Part shown: piece after piece, positions 1-9,107 of the stretch
Numbering within the stretch: position 1 is the stretch's first letter
Layout: every line of letters starts with the position of its first letter
NCBI GenBank assembly: GCA_947259225.1
Contig: CAMYLK010000021.1
Location: 1-47,735 of the forward strand
DNA: 47,735 bases
Origin: an uncultured Desulfobulbaceae bacterium
GTDB taxonomy: Bacteria > Desulfobacterota > Desulfobulbia > Desulfobulbales > Desulfobulbaceae
Direction: 5' to 3'
Program-made: the position numbers and the translations under genes
Notes under the pieces: model-generated
Databases searched by the model: none
What the model was told of the DNA's origin: nothing
The model's input: the letters and a program-made list of their open reading frames with translations, nothing else

Positions 1-1050
1 ACAAAAATCCTGATAGCCGATGACGATGATCTTGTCCGCAATGCGGTTGAGAAAATCCTCACTATGTTTGACTATGACGTGGTGGCGGTTGAAAGTGGCG
101 TGAAAGTTCTTGAACAGGTCAATGATGACTTTGATGTTATCATTCTTGATATCAATATGCCCGACATGGACGGTTTTCAAACCCTTGAAGGCTTGAATAA
201 AAAAGAGTGTGACATTCCCGTCCTGTTTCTGACCGGCGCCGGATCAATGGATTATGCCATTAAGGCCATCAACCTCGGTGCCTATGACTTTATTACAAAA
301 CCCATAGACGATATTGAACTGTTTCATGTGAAAATCAAGCGGGCCATAGAAAAGCGGCAGTACGTTCAGCGGGAAAAGAATTACAAGGAGAACCTTGAAA
401 CAGAGGTACAGTTAAAAACCAAAGAGCTTGCCGATAAAAATATTCTACTTGAGGATTACAGTCATAAACTCGAGAACGCTACTGTTCAGGTCATGTCCAC
501 CCTGCAGGCAGCTATGGAAGAAAAGGATGAGTATACCGCGGGCCATACCCGACGTGTAACAGAGTATGCTCTTCTCCTGGGAGGGACAGTTCATCTGTCA
601 AAAGAAGAGATGGTCATCCTTGAACGGGCCTCGCATTTTCATGATATCGGAAAACTTGTAATTGACCTTTCCTGTATCCAAAAACCTGGAAAACTTACAC
701 CGGAAGAGTGGGACCTGATAAAAAAACACCCTGAAGTCGGTGCCAATATTATACAACCGTTGGAGTTTACTCAACGGGAGCGCCTGATTATTCTGCATCA
801 CCATGAAAGGCTGGACGGCAACGGGTACCCGGCAGGTATTGCTGGCAATGAAATCGACTACCTGACAAGAATTATAACAGTTGCCGACAGTTATGATGCC
901 ATGACCTCTCGCCGCAACTATCGTCGCAACCTTTCTACAGTTGAGGCCGTTGCCGAACTTCGCCGTTGTTCGGGAACCCAGTTCGATCCAGACCTTGTAG
1001 AATCTTTTGCCGGTGCTGTCATTTCCCCGGAACAACTGGCTTCCAATTAA
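1..1050 (+). CDS. Response regulator with HD-GYP domain (5' partial)
   Basis: The reading frame is open from the first base, so the true start lies upstream; 349 residues are visible. Residues 1-120 form a CheY-like receiver: an acidic DDDD cluster at 7-10, the phosphoacceptor Asp at about residue 50 in the LDINMPDMDG motif, and a conserved Thr and Lys further on (LTGAG, TKP). A coiled-coil linker follows (about 125-165). The C-terminal half is an HD-GYP domain with HDIGK and the signature HHERLDGNGYP. In this family the domain hydrolyses cyclic di-GMP, and phosphorylation of the receiver is expected to control it. The motif residues look intact, so an active enzyme is likely. The cognate kinase is not in view. 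It is cytosolic, with no membrane segment. Confidence 0.93.
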   Translation, partial: TKILIADDDDLVRNAVEKILTMFDYDVVAVESGVKVLEQVNDDFDVIILDINMPDMDGFQTLEGLNKKECDIPVLFLTGAGSMDYAIKAINLGAYDFITKPIDDIELFHVKIKRAIEKRQYVQREKNYKENLETEVQLKTKELADKNILLEDYSHKLENATVQVMSTLQAAMEEKDEYTAGHTRRVTEYALLLGGTVHLSKEEMVILERASHFHDIGKLVIDLSCIQKPGKLTPEEWDLIKKHPEVGANIIQPLEFTQRERLIILHHHERLDGNGYPAGIAGNEIDYLTRIITVADSYDAMTSRRNYRRNLSTVEAVAELRRCSGTQFDPDLVESFAGAVISPEQLASN

Positions 1051-1145
1051 ACCTCTCTGAAAATTCCACCTCTCCTGTTGACAGACATTCTTCCAAGTGT
1101 CAAAGTAGTCTGAATTTTTTAATTATTTTCAAAAAAACAGGTACC

Positions 1146-1433
1146 ATGAAAATTACAAAAGAAGAAGTCGAACATGTGGCAAAGCTTGCCCGGCTTGAGC
1201 TCAGGCCTGAAGAAGTAGAAAAAATAACCGCCCAGCTGGATACTATTCTGAGTTATGCGGCAAAACTCGATGAGCTTGACACCAGTGGGGTTGCTGTCAC
1301 CACCCATACCCAGATTATCTCGAACGCCTTCCGGGAAGACGAGGTACGTGGATCCCTTGACCGTCAAAAGGCTTTGGCAAATGGTCCTCGTCAAAATGAT
1401 GAGGCATTTGTTGTGCCTCGAATTATAACATAA
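1146..1433 (+). CDS. gatC: Aspartyl/glutamyl-tRNA(Asn/Gln) amidotransferase subunit C
   Basis: The 95-residue product is of normal GatC length and starts MKITKEEVEHVAKLARLEL, the usual GatC beginning. GatC is a small helical clamp that stabilises GatA on GatB in the GatCAB complex, which amidates misacylated Glu-tRNA(Gln) and/or Asp-tRNA(Asn). The frame is open upstream to 966, but the family start and the alignment point to the ATG at 1146. gatA follows after 6 bp, so the two genes are co-transcribed. gatB is not next door and must be elsewhere in the genome. Confidence 0.93.
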   Translation: MKITKEEVEHVAKLARLELRPEEVEKITAQLDTILSYAAKLDELDTSGVAVTTHTQIISNAFREDEVRGSLDRQKALANGPRQNDEAFVVPRIIT

Positions 1434-1439
1434 ATATAC

Positions 1440-2900
1440 ATGGACTACTTTTCACTTACACTGTGCGAGGCACAAAAACTTCTTGAATCTGAAGATATTA
1501 CATCCGTGCAGTTGACAGAGTCAGTTCTGTCACGTATTGATGTCGTTGAGGACAGGGTGAAGTCGTTTATTACCCTTGATAAGGAGGGAGCTCTGGATCA
1601 AGCTGAGGAGGCCGACCAGCAGCGCCGGAAAGGAAAAGCCGGCATGCTGTCAGGCCTGCCGATTTCCGTTAAAGATGTACTTTGTACGTCAAACATGCGG
1701 ACCACATGCGGCTCTAAAATCCTGGAGAATTTTATTCCGCCCTATGATGCTACTGTAATAGAAAAACTAAAAACTGAAGGGGCTGTAATCGTAGGTAAGG
1801 TGGCCATGGACGAATTTGCCATGGGTTCTACAAACGAGAACTGCGCCTTTAATGTACCGGAAAATCCCTGGAAAAAAGGGTTTGTTGCAGGCGGTTCCAG
1901 CGGGGGATCTGCCGCATGTGTTGCTGCGGATGAAAGCCTGGCTTCACTGGGTTCCGATACCGGCGGTTCAATCCGCCAGCCCGCTTCCCTGTGCGGCGTT
2001 GTTGGAATGAAACCGACGTACGGCAGGGTATCTCGTTATGGGCTGGTGGCTTTTGCCTCATCCCTTGATCAGGTTGGTCCCCTGACGAAAGATGTTGCTG
2101 ACTGCGCTCTCATGTTGAATGTCATCAGCGGCTATGACAGGTGTGACTCAACTTCGATCAACAGTCCGGTTCCCGATTACACATCATCCCTGCGGGACGG
2201 GCTTGGCGGAATAAAGGTCGGCGTCCCGGTCGAATACTTTGATAAAGGGCTGGATCCGGAGGTTGAACTGGTAGTGCGGTCAGGCATAGACATGCTTCGT
2301 GATGCCGGGGCTGACATATTGGAGGTTTCCCTGCCGCACACCGAGTACTGCGTGGCAGTATACTATCTTATCGCACCGGCAGAAGCAAGTTCCAACCTTG
2401 CCCGATATGACGGGGTGCGATACGGTTATCGAGAGCTGGACACGGATTCACTCATTGACATGTACCGCAGAACACGATCCCATGGTTTCGGCGAAGAGGT
2501 GAAAAGACGTATCCTGATCGGTACCTACGCCCTGTCGGCAGGATACTACGATGCGTATTACAAAAAAGCATCCCAGGTCCGCACCTTGATAAAGGATGAT
2601 TTTGCCAGGGCTTTTGATCGGTGTGATCTGGTTGTCTCTCCCGTTACCCCGACACCCTCATGGAGAATTGGCGAAAAGGCTGATGACCCCCTGGCCCTTT
2701 ACCTTTCAGACATTCTTACAATATCGGCCAACCTTGCCGGTATTCCCGGACTGTCTGTTCCTGCCGGTTTCAGTGGGGGAGGGCTTCCCATAGGAATGCA
2801 GATGCAGGCCGCTCATTTTAACGAGGAAGTGCTGCTCAGAGCGGCCTGGAACCTTGAGCAGCGGGCAGGCGTTAAAGGTAAGAAGCCCGACCTGGGGTAG
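1440..2900 (+). CDS. gatA: Aspartyl/glutamyl-tRNA amidotransferase subunit A
   Basis: This 486-residue protein is the glutaminase/amidase subunit of GatCAB. The amidase-signature catalytic triad is complete: Lys78 (in ISVKDV), the cis-Ser at 153 (in GGSSGGSAA) and the nucleophile Ser177 (in GSDTGGS). It releases ammonia from glutamine (or asparagine), which is channelled to GatB to transamidate the misacylated tRNA. It lies 6 bp after gatC and 2 bp before hisC, so gatC-gatA-hisC-cmk read as one operon. Confidence 0.96.
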   Translation: MDYFSLTLCEAQKLLESEDITSVQLTESVLSRIDVVEDRVKSFITLDKEGALDQAEEADQQRRKGKAGMLSGLPISVKDVLCTSNMRTTCGSKILENFIPPYDATVIEKLKTEGAVIVGKVAMDEFAMGSTNENCAFNVPENPWKKGFVAGGSSGGSAACVAADESLASLGSDTGGSIRQPASLCGVVGMKPTYGRVSRYGLVAFASSLDQVGPLTKDVADCALMLNVISGYDRCDSTSINSPVPDYTSSLRDGLGGIKVGVPVEYFDKGLDPEVELVVRSGIDMLRDAGADILEVSLPHTEYCVAVYYLIAPAEASSNLARYDGVRYGYRELDTDSLIDMYRRTRSHGFGEEVKRRILIGTYALSAGYYDAYYKKASQVRTLIKDDFARAFDRCDLVVSPVTPTPSWRIGEKADDPLALYLSDILTISANLAGIPGLSVPAGFSGGGLPIGMQMQAAHFNEEVLLRAAWNLEQRAGVKGKKPDLG

Positions 2901-2902
2901 AC

Positions 2903-4015
2903 ATGAAGTTACATCCGGCACCCAATATTAAAGACATAACACCGTATCCCCCGGGAAAGCCATTGGAGGAACTGGAGCGGGAGTACGGCATAACCGGTTC
3001 CATAAAGCTCGCCTCAAATGAAAACCCCTGGGGCCCTTCCCCAAAAGCTGTTCAAGCAGTTATCTCGTCCCTGTCGAACCTGCACCGGTATCCGGATGGA
3101 TCCAGTTATTACCTGACAGCCGCACTGGCGAACTGGCTGGATGTTGACCCGCAAGAGATCGTTCTCGGTAACGGTTCAAACGAAGTCATAGAGTTCCTGG
3201 TAAAAGCCTTTGTCCAGAAAAATGACGAGGTTATTACCAGTCATCCTTCGTTTTTGATGTACCAGAAATTTGTTCAGGTCAGGGGAGGGGTAAATACTGT
3301 TATCCCCCTGCGTGACATGCATCACGATCTGGCGGCAATTACCCGTGCTGTAACGGACAAGACACGACTCATCTTTATGGATAACCCGAATAATCCATGC
3401 GGGACCCTTTTTTCCAGGGACCGTTTTCAACGGTTTTTGTCAGGGTTGCCCGAGGATATAATCGTTGTTCTGGATGAGGCCTATATAGATTTCGTGGAGC
3501 CAGGTCAAAGAATTGATGTCACTTCGTACATTCGTGTGCCGAATAACATTCCAGCAGTTGTTTCTCTGCGGACCTTTTCCAAGGCATTCGGACTGGCGGG
3601 CCTGCGGGTAGGATACGGGATCATGCACCGGGATGTTGCAGGCCTGCTGCACCGGGTTCGCCAGCCTTTCAACGTCAACCTGCTCGCCCAGGCTGGTGCG
3701 CTTGCCGCACTTGATGATAAGGACCACTACAGCAAAACCATTACTGAAACTGCAAACGGCCGGGATTGGTTAAGCAGGAAAGTTGAGGAACTTGGCTGCA
3801 GACCATACCATTCACACACCAATTTTTTTCTTATTGATGTACGTGGTGACGCAACTATGCTCTACGAGACAATGCTGCGTAAGGGAGTTATTGTCAGGTC
3901 CATGCAGGCCTACGGTTTTCCTGATTTCATCCGTATCACAGTTGGAACCTCCTCAGAAAACCAGCGGTTCGTCAAATCTCTGAAAGAATCCTTACAGGAA
4001 CTGGGCTATGCCTGA
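2903..4015 (+). CDS. hisC: Histidinol-phosphate aminotransferase
   Basis: This is a 370-residue fold-type I PLP aminotransferase. The Schiff-base lysine is about residue 227 in the SLRTFSKAFGLAGLRVGYG block. The N-terminal LASNENPWGPSP motif and the DEAYIDF motif are typical of HisC. It converts imidazole acetol phosphate and glutamate to histidinol phosphate; many HisC enzymes also transaminate aromatic amino acids. It starts 2 bp after gatA and overlaps cmk by 8 bp, which suggests translational coupling. A neighbouring aromatic aminotransferase role cannot be excluded, because no other his gene is present here. Confidence 0.93.
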   Translation: MKLHPAPNIKDITPYPPGKPLEELEREYGITGSIKLASNENPWGPSPKAVQAVISSLSNLHRYPDGSSYYLTAALANWLDVDPQEIVLGNGSNEVIEFLVKAFVQKNDEVITSHPSFLMYQKFVQVRGGVNTVIPLRDMHHDLAAITRAVTDKTRLIFMDNPNNPCGTLFSRDRFQRFLSGLPEDIIVVLDEAYIDFVEPGQRIDVTSYIRVPNNIPAVVSLRTFSKAFGLAGLRVGYGIMHRDVAGLLHRVRQPFNVNLLAQAGALAALDDKDHYSKTITETANGRDWLSRKVEELGCRPYHSHTNFFLIDVRGDATMLYETMLRKGVIVRSMQAYGFPDFIRITVGTSSENQRFVKSLKESLQELGYA

Positions 4016-4688
4016 TCGTCTTAAGGTGGTAACAATTGACGGTCCGTCCGGGGTGGGCAAGTCGACGATAAGCAGAAAGCTTGCCGCCAGGATGAATTTT
4101 ACCTACCTTGATACAGGGGCAATGTACCGGGCTGTCGCCTTGAAGTGCAAACAGAATGGGGTTGATGTGTCTGATGAGGCTGCAGTAGCTCTTCTCCTGG
4201 AAAACCTTGATATCCAATTGCTTCCCGCCCTTTCAGAGAAGGAGGAAGTCCGGGTGATACTGGACGGTAAGGATGTGAGCAGCCTTATCCGCTCCCCCGA
4301 AGTCAGCATGATGGCATCGGCAGTTTCAGCCTTGCCATCGGTTCGAGAATGTTTAACACGGATGCAGCAGCAATTAGGGGCATCCGGAAAAGTTGTTGCC
4401 GAGGGAAGAGACACCGGTACAATAGTGTTCCCTGAGGCAATCTGGAAGTTTTATCTCGATGCAGCCCCGGAGGAAAGAGCCCGCAGAAGAATTAACCAGT
4501 TGCGGAGCAGGGGAGAGGTAGTCCACGAGGAGGAAATCCTCGCACAGATTCTTAAGAGAGACAGGGATGACAGTGTGCGGACCATTGCTCCACTCAAGGC
4601 GGCTGAGGATGCAGAAGTAGTAGATTCAACCCGTTTAAGGGCTGATGAAGTCATCGAGCATATGCTGGGGAGAATTAACAGGAAATAA
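4008..4688 (+). CDS. cmk: Cytidylate kinase
   Basis: The 226-residue product has the P-loop GPSGVGKST at residues 12-20, then YLDTGAMYRA (NMP binding), an inserted CMP-binding domain, and AEGRDTGTIVFP. These are diagnostic of bacterial CMP/dCMP kinase. It phosphorylates CMP and dCMP with ATP. The start overlaps the end of hisC by 8 bp. A strong hairpin terminator follows at once, so this is the last gene of the operon. Confidence 0.95.
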   Translation: MPDRLKVVTIDGPSGVGKSTISRKLAARMNFTYLDTGAMYRAVALKCKQNGVDVSDEAAVALLLENLDIQLLPALSEKEEVRVILDGKDVSSLIRSPEVSMMASAVSALPSVRECLTRMQQQLGASGKVVAEGRDTGTIVFPEAIWKFYLDAAPEERARRRINQLRSRGEVVHEEEILAQILKRDRDDSVRTIAPLKAAEDAEVVDSTRLRADEVIEHMLGRINRK

Positions 4689-4719
4689 ATAAGGCCGGTA
4701 CAAAGCCGGCCTTATTTAT
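4685..4719. terminator. Convergent hairpin terminator between cmk and the 4747-5070 gene
   Basis: A perfect 14-bp stem (4685-4698 with 4706-4719) has a GC core AAGGCCGG/CCGGCCTT, an A/T-rich base and a 7-nt loop. It starts inside the cmk stop region and separates cmk (+) from a convergent minus-strand gene, so it can serve both directions. Confidence 0.85.
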
Positions 4720-4746
4720 AGTTCATCTATCTTTATTCCGTCAATA

Positions 4747-5070
4747 TCAGTCGATATTCTCCATGGGCTTGCCGCAGCAGAGTGGAATGGAATCACCGGT
4801 CTTCAGATTTGCGTATTTGTTGCAGACAGCGCAATAAACAGTACACTCCTCAGCAACGGCTTCATCTGTATATGTTGTACCGCCCGGAACCCCTTCGATG
4901 ACAAACCTTGCTATATTGGATTTGGCAGGGATGTACTCTCCAATTGGGGTCATCCGTTTTGAATCCTGGATACAGTCAACAACCACCCGCCACAAAACTT
5001 CCATTTCTGCAGTTTCCTGGGGACTTTCCGGGACAAACTCAACTACGTTACGGTCAACTAGTACTTTCAT
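4747..5070 (-). CDS. Small protein with C-terminal desulforedoxin-like Cys4 motif
   Basis: The 107-residue product is not a known named family to me. The C-terminus has Cys80-x2-Cys83 followed by adjacent Cys98-Cys99 in CCGKPM. This spacing closely resembles the FeS4 site of desulforedoxin and of the N-terminal domain of desulfoferrodoxin (here Cys10-x2-Cys13, Cys29-Cys30, CCGQPM). An extra Cys lies at 76. The first 75 residues are unlike desulfoferrodoxin and lack the superoxide reductase histidine ligands. A clear ribosome binding site (CTGGAG) precedes the ATG. It is the last gene of the oxygen-defence island, 73 bp after Roo, so a redox or electron-transfer role is a reasonable inference; a plain zinc ribbon is the alternative. 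Confidence 0.75.
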   Translation of the reverse strand: MKVLVDRNVVEFVPESPQETAEMEVLWRVVVDCIQDSKRMTPIGEYIPAKSNIARFVIEGVPGGTTYTDEAVAEECTVYCAVCNKYANLKTGDSIPLCCGKPMENID

Positions 5071-5143
5071 ATTTTGTTCTCCAGTTAAATATCGTGACAG
5101 AAATAAATACTTTTTTTATCCGTACAGTTCAACATAAAGTTCT

Positions 5144-6379
5144 CTAAACAACAGACTCAATTTCTTTACCGGCAAGGAAGTCCTTCAGTGTTTTTCCCAC
5201 CTTTCTCCCCAGCTCGATACATTCGCTTAGATGTTCATGTTCCGGGACATATTGGACCCGCAGACCCTCGTCACAGATGGTGAACTTCATTTCTTTCATG
5301 GCGTCGTTCATAAGCCTTACAGCTTCACCAGACCAGCCGTAGGAACCAAAGGCAGCACCGATTTTGTTGGTCGGTCTCAACCCTCTCATGTACATGAGGA
5401 AACCCGCCATCCTGGGAAGCATGCCGTTATTGAGAGTGGGGCACCCCAGGATAATGGCACTGGCTTCCAGAACGTCGGTCATGACATCGCTGCGATGATT
5501 GACTCGAAGGTCGATAAGTTTGTAGCCAATACCTTCATCCTGCAGTCCGTCTGCTACGGCTTTGGCCATCATCTCTGTTGAATGCCACATGGTATCGTAA
5601 ATGATAAGCGCATTGCCTTTCCCTTCGTGGACGCACCATCGCGAGTAGGCGTCAAGCACCTTGCCGGGATCCTTACGCCAGATCACTCCATGATCCGGGG
5701 CTATCATCTTGATTGGCAGGTTCATCTCCTGGACCTTGGCGATCAGTTTCTTGACCAGTGGAGAATAGAGGGTCAGAATGTTGGCATAGTACTTGGCGCA
5801 TTCATGCATAAGCACGTCCTGGTTCACCTCGTCATCGAAGCGCTCGCTGGTTGCCAGGTGCTGGCCAAACGCATCACTTGAAATAAGTATCTGGTCTTCC
5901 TTGACATAAGTGAACATTGAATCGGGCCAGTGCAGCATTCTTGTTTCCAGAAAGGACAGGGTCTTTTCACCAAGACTTATTTCCTCACCAGGGGTGACTA
6001 TATGATAGGGCCAGTCCTCTTGGTGAAAATGTTTGAGAATGGCCTTGTGACCCATTTTGGAGCATATAACCTTTTCGGGTTTGATCAGCTCAACCATCTC
6101 GGGCAGGCAGCCTGAATGGTCCATTTCAACATGATTGACAACGATATAATCAATTTTTTCCGGGTCAACGATGTTACGGATTCGGTGGACAAGGTCACTT
6201 TGATAAGGCTTTTTTACCGTATCAACCAGAGTGATTTTCTCGCCCATAATCAGGAAAGCATTGTAAGTCGTACCTCTGTAGGTTGAATATCCGTGAAAAT
6301 CCCGGGTGAGCCAGTCAACGGCTCCAACCCAGTAAACATTTTTGGCAAGTTCAATAGGCTTCAATTCGAATTCCTCCAT
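5144..6379 (-). CDS. roo: Rubredoxin:oxygen oxidoreductase (A-type flavodiiron protein)
   Basis: The 411-residue protein has two domains. A metallo-beta-lactamase-like diiron domain (about 1-250) has the ligand motif H83-x-E85-x-D87-H88, followed by further ligands including the His in APDHGVIW. A flavodoxin domain follows (about 255-400: ALIIYDTMWHSTEMMAKA, then LGCPTLNNGMLP and GAAFGSYGWSGEA for FMN binding). In this family electrons from rubredoxin reduce O2 to water (or NO to N2O) in the cytoplasm. No C-terminal rubredoxin or flavin reductase extension is present, so it is class A. A rubredoxin gene sits two genes upstream, which fits the electron donor. Confidence 0.95.
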   Translation of the reverse strand: MEEFELKPIELAKNVYWVGAVDWLTRDFHGYSTYRGTTYNAFLIMGEKITLVDTVKKPYQSDLVHRIRNIVDPEKIDYIVVNHVEMDHSGCLPEMVELIKPEKVICSKMGHKAILKHFHQEDWPYHIVTPGEEISLGEKTLSFLETRMLHWPDSMFTYVKEDQILISSDAFGQHLATSERFDDEVNQDVLMHECAKYYANILTLYSPLVKKLIAKVQEMNLPIKMIAPDHGVIWRKDPGKVLDAYSRWCVHEGKGNALIIYDTMWHSTEMMAKAVADGLQDEGIGYKLIDLRVNHRSDVMTDVLEASAIILGCPTLNNGMLPRMAGFLMYMRGLRPTNKIGAAFGSYGWSGEAVRLMNDAMKEMKFTICDEGLRVQYVPEHEHLSECIELGRKVGKTLKDFLAGKEIESVV

Positions 6380-6388
6380 GTATGTAAA

Positions 6389-6736
6389 TTACATCGTAAT
6401 AATCGAATAATCCTGTTTGACGAAACGGGACATGGGTGGATGACCTGACATATCCCCGACAAGGGGGATGTTTTCCGATTCAACCACATCACCCACTCCC
6501 ATTTTCGTTGCACAGGTCTGGCAGGCACCATAAAAAATTCCCCTGGCCTTGGCCTGGGTATATAGAGGGTAAAGGAAGTGGTCGGGTTGCGAAATTTCAG
6601 GAATGAGCTTGGTGGCCTCACCTTCAAAGACGATTTCCCCCCACATGCCTGATTCCTCCAGGTCGAGAGCGTTGAGCAGAGCATGGGCAAAACACATGGG
6701 ATCGCTACGAAAGACGAAGAATACCACTTTAGTCAT
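6389..6736 (-). CDS. DsrE-family-like small protein
   Basis: The 115-residue protein starts at the ATG preceded by TTTGGGAGAAATGAG; the frame is open further upstream to 6823, but that part does not resemble the family. It begins TKVVFFVFRSDPMCFAHALLNALDL and contains GACQTCATKMG and a stretch of small-residue beta/alpha pattern typical of DsrE/DsrF-like proteins, where a Cys can carry sulfur. Cys pairs at the CQTC site are visible. It sits 9 bp upstream of roo and is probably co-translated with it. The function is unproven: sulfur relay or redox sensing are both possible. Confidence 0.8.
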   Translation of the reverse strand: MTKVVFFVFRSDPMCFAHALLNALDLEESGMWGEIVFEGEATKLIPEISQPDHFLYPLYTQAKARGIFYGACQTCATKMGVGDVVESENIPLVGDMSGHPPMSRFVKQDYSIITM

Positions 6737-6957
6737 CTCATTTCTCCCAAATAATCCCTGATAAAGATTTTTTCGACACCCTCTGATGTCAAGCGGTACA
6801 GCTTGAAAGAGCCTTTTGCCCAAATCTTTTGTACCGGATGACTCCCGCTATGTCAGGAAATACAATTAAGATATGTATTCCTTGTCGGAAAATGAAGCAA
6901 ACAAGCAGCTGGAATCGTCCTGCAGTATCAAGAATTGCTGTCCCTGGCTGGACAAAG

Positions 6958-7116
6958 TTATACTTCTTCGAACTCGTCTTTGCCTGCACCGCAAACTGGA
7001 CAGGTCCAGTCATCAGGTATGTCTTCAAAAGCTGTTCCGGCTGCAACGCCATTTGCCGGATCTCCAACTTCCGGGTCATACTCATATCCGCAAACGAGAC
7101 ACTTGTATTTTTTCAT
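6958..7116 (-). CDS. Rubredoxin
   Basis: The 52-residue protein is a standard rubredoxin, with Cys6-x2-Cys9 and Cys39-x2-Cys42 binding one FeS4 iron, and the usual YDPEVGDP and [12 protein letters not shown] blocks. The start at 7116 is chosen because of a good GAGGGA ribosome binding site and the family N-terminus ([11 protein letters not shown]); an ATG 33 bp upstream is in frame but atypical. Cytosolic one-electron carrier, most likely donor to Roo, rubrerythrin and the desulfoferrodoxin encoded around it. Confidence 0.96.
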   Translation of the reverse strand: MKKYKCLVCGYEYDPEVGDPANGVAAGTAFEDIPDDWTCPVCGAGKDEFEEV

Positions 7117-7297
7117 GATTGGTCCCTCGTGAAATAGTATTTTAATCAATATTCATTTCAGGAAAGAAACCAGCCCGGTCTGGAAAACAATATGTTAATC
7201 AGAGGCGGGTTTCCCGGCACATCAACATTATACAGGAAAGTGCCATTCAGAAACGGTTCTGCTGATAGGCCAACGGATTATCCACATAATTATGGTT

Positions 7298-7672
7298 TTA
7301 ATTTTTCCACAGACCGTGCAGGTTACAATATTCCCTGACGGTAACTTCAGCGGCATCAACACAGAAAAAAGCCTCCGGCACATCGCCGGGTGATAGATTC
7401 TGCCTGTATACTTTACCATCAGCAACCAGTTCGATCCATTCTATCCAGTGTTTTTCCTCCATGGGATGTGGAACGCTTCCAACTTTTACCTTGTAGCCAT
7501 TGTCTACCTTTTCGACAACCGGTACATGTTTTTCCAGTGCAGCATCGACAGTGTTTTCTGTCATGAGATCCATAGGCTGGCCGCAACACACGAGTTCGCC
7601 TGCTCCAGTATGGAGGACTTCAACAATGTTTCCGCAAAGAGGACATTTGTAAACTTCGTTTTTTTTTGTCAT
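7298..7672 (-). CDS. dfx: Desulfoferrodoxin (2Fe superoxide reductase)
   Basis: The 124-residue protein has both iron sites of the two-iron (class I) superoxide reductases. Centre I, the desulforedoxin-like domain, has Cys10, Cys13, Cys29 and Cys30. Centre II has His49, His69, His75, Cys116 and His119, with Lys48 next to His49. It reduces superoxide to hydrogen peroxide without producing O2, using rubredoxin as donor; the peroxide can then be handled by the rubrerythrin and peroxiredoxin encoded upstream. Cytosolic. It lies 181 bp upstream of the rubredoxin gene on the same strand. Confidence 0.96.
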   Translation of the reverse strand: MTKKNEVYKCPLCGNIVEVLHTGAGELVCCGQPMDLMTENTVDAALEKHVPVVEKVDNGYKVKVGSVPHPMEEKHWIEWIELVADGKVYRQNLSPGDVPEAFFCVDAAEVTVREYCNLHGLWKN

Positions 7673-7825
7673 TAGGCACTCCTTGTCCGTGGAAATTTAT
7701 TAGTTGTTTACCCCGACCGGCTTTCCAGAAAAAAGAGAAAAGGCAGGTTAGGGGACTCTGCGCGCGACAGAGTGCAAAGCTAAAAAAGTATAGTTTAATT
7801 TTATGTGATATTGTGAAAAAAGAAA

Positions 7826-7851
7826 AGCTCAGAACATTTTTGTCAAGAGCT
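7826..7851 (-). terminator. Possible weak terminator after the peroxiredoxin gene
   Basis: Read on the minus strand, a 5-bp stem GAGCT/AGCTC with a long loop is followed by a TTTTCTTTTTTC tract just after the peroxiredoxin stop. The stem is short, so read-through to desulfoferrodoxin is likely. A second small inverted repeat ACTCTG/CAGAGT (7755-7773) lies in the same 187-bp gap. Confidence 0.3.
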
Positions 7852-7859
7852 CACTATTT

Positions 7860-8453
7860 TCAGCCGGAATGTTTGGATAGATAATCTGCAACTCCTTCAG
7901 CCGTAGGGGTCATGGCATCGTCACCATCCTTCCAGTTGGCAGGGCAAACTTCACCATGATTTTCATGGAACTGCAGAGAATCAAGCATGCGTAATGTTTC
8001 TTCAATATTCCGGCCAAGTGGAAGGTCATTAACCGTTGCGTGGCGGATGATGCCTTCCTTGTCAATGAGGAAGGTGCCTCGCAAGGCTATGCCTTCAGGG
8101 AGAAGTACTCCGTACTGCCGTGATATTTTTTTGTCCAGGTCTGCAACCAGAGGATACTGAATGTGGCCGATACCGCCTTCGTTGACCGGTGTGTTTTTCC
8201 AGGCCCAGTGGGTAAACTGTGAATCAATTGAAACCCCAATAACCTCGCAGTCTTTCGCCTGAAATTTCTCCAGGGCCTTGTCAAAGGCTATAATTTCAGA
8301 AGGGCAGACAAAGGTAAAGTCCAGGGGGTAAAAAAATAAAATTACGTATTTACCCCGATAATCGGAAAGCTTGAACTGTTCGTTAAACGAGTTGTCCCCC
8401 ATAACAGCAACGGCTGCAAAATCGGGTGCCGGTTTGGTAACGTGAAAACTCAT
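7860..8453 (-). CDS. Typical 2-Cys peroxiredoxin (AhpC/Prx1 type)
   Basis: The 197-residue protein has the peroxidatic Cys50 in the [10 protein letters not shown] motif and the resolving Cys in HGEVCPANW near residue 170, so it belongs to the typical two-cysteine AhpC/PRX1 group. It reduces hydrogen peroxide and organic peroxides and is recycled by thioredoxin, AhpF-like or other reductases; none is encoded beside it. It lies 66 bp downstream of rubrerythrin in the PerR-led cluster, consistent with peroxide-induced expression. Confidence 0.95.
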   Translation of the reverse strand: MSFHVTKPAPDFAAVAVMGDNSFNEQFKLSDYRGKYVILFFYPLDFTFVCPSEIIAFDKALEKFQAKDCEVIGVSIDSQFTHWAWKNTPVNEGGIGHIQYPLVADLDKKISRQYGVLLPEGIALRGTFLIDKEGIIRHATVNDLPLGRNIEETLRMLDSLQFHENHGEVCPANWKDGDDAMTPTAEGVADYLSKHSG

Positions 8454-8519
8454 GGATTTTTCTCCTGACTTTCTTTGGAGTTTACTTTTTTCTGTTGAAC
8501 ATATTTATAACAGCAGTAT

Positions 8520-9095
8520 TTACCAGTTTTCCACTAAAAGCTGAAAATAGGCCATATCGTGATCGCATGCCGGACACTTGCTTGGCGGCTCAGTCCCTTC
8601 ATGCAGGTAGCCGCAATTCACACAATACCAGACTACAGTCTCCTGTCGCATAAAGACGTGACCGGATGAAATGTTATCGATAAAGGCGCGATACTGTTTT
8701 TCATGCTGCTTTTCTGCAACAGCAATGGATGTGAATGCGTGAGCTATTTCATCATACCCTTCACTGGTCGCAACTTCAGCAAAACCGGGATACATTTCAG
8801 TATATTCATATTTTTCACCGGCAGCTGATGCTTCAAGGTTCTCAAGAGTTGTTCCAATCTTTCCCGCAGGAAATGCTGCCGCAATTTCAACCTCGCCTCC
8901 CTGGAGGAACTTGAAAAGCCTTTTTGCGTGCTCTTTTTCCTGGTCAGCCGTTTTTTCAAATATCTGTGAAATCTGGACATAACCATCTTTTTTTGCCTGC
9001 TTTGCAAAATACGTGTACCGGTTGCGTGCCTGTGATTCACCTGCAAAGGCAGTCAGGATGTTCTTCTCTGTTTTCGATCCTATAATCTGAGTCAT
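8520..9095 (-). CDS. rbr: Rubrerythrin
   Basis: The 191-residue protein has an N-terminal ferritin-like four-helix diiron domain (about 1-145, with the repeated E-x-x-H pairs in FAGESQARNRY, DQEKEHAKRLF and AVAEKQHEKQY). The C-terminal rubredoxin-type FeS4 domain has WYCVNCGY and CPACDHDMAYF. It reduces hydrogen peroxide to water using rubredoxin or other reductants, in the cytosol. It starts 12 bp after the perR stop codon, so perR and rbr form one transcript, the arrangement commonly seen in anaerobes. Confidence 0.95.
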   Translation of the reverse strand: MTQIIGSKTEKNILTAFAGESQARNRYTYFAKQAKKDGYVQISQIFEKTADQEKEHAKRLFKFLQGGEVEIAAAFPAGKIGTTLENLEASAAGEKYEYTEMYPGFAEVATSEGYDEIAHAFTSIAVAEKQHEKQYRAFIDNISSGHVFMRQETVVWYCVNCGYLHEGTEPPSKCPACDHDMAYFQLLVENW

Positions 9096-9107
9096 GGTAA
9101 TTTCTCC

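Noticed and set aside
966..1145. N-terminal extension of GatC
   Set aside because: It overlaps the end of the HD-GYP gene and lacks family similarity; the ATG at 1146 matches GatC.
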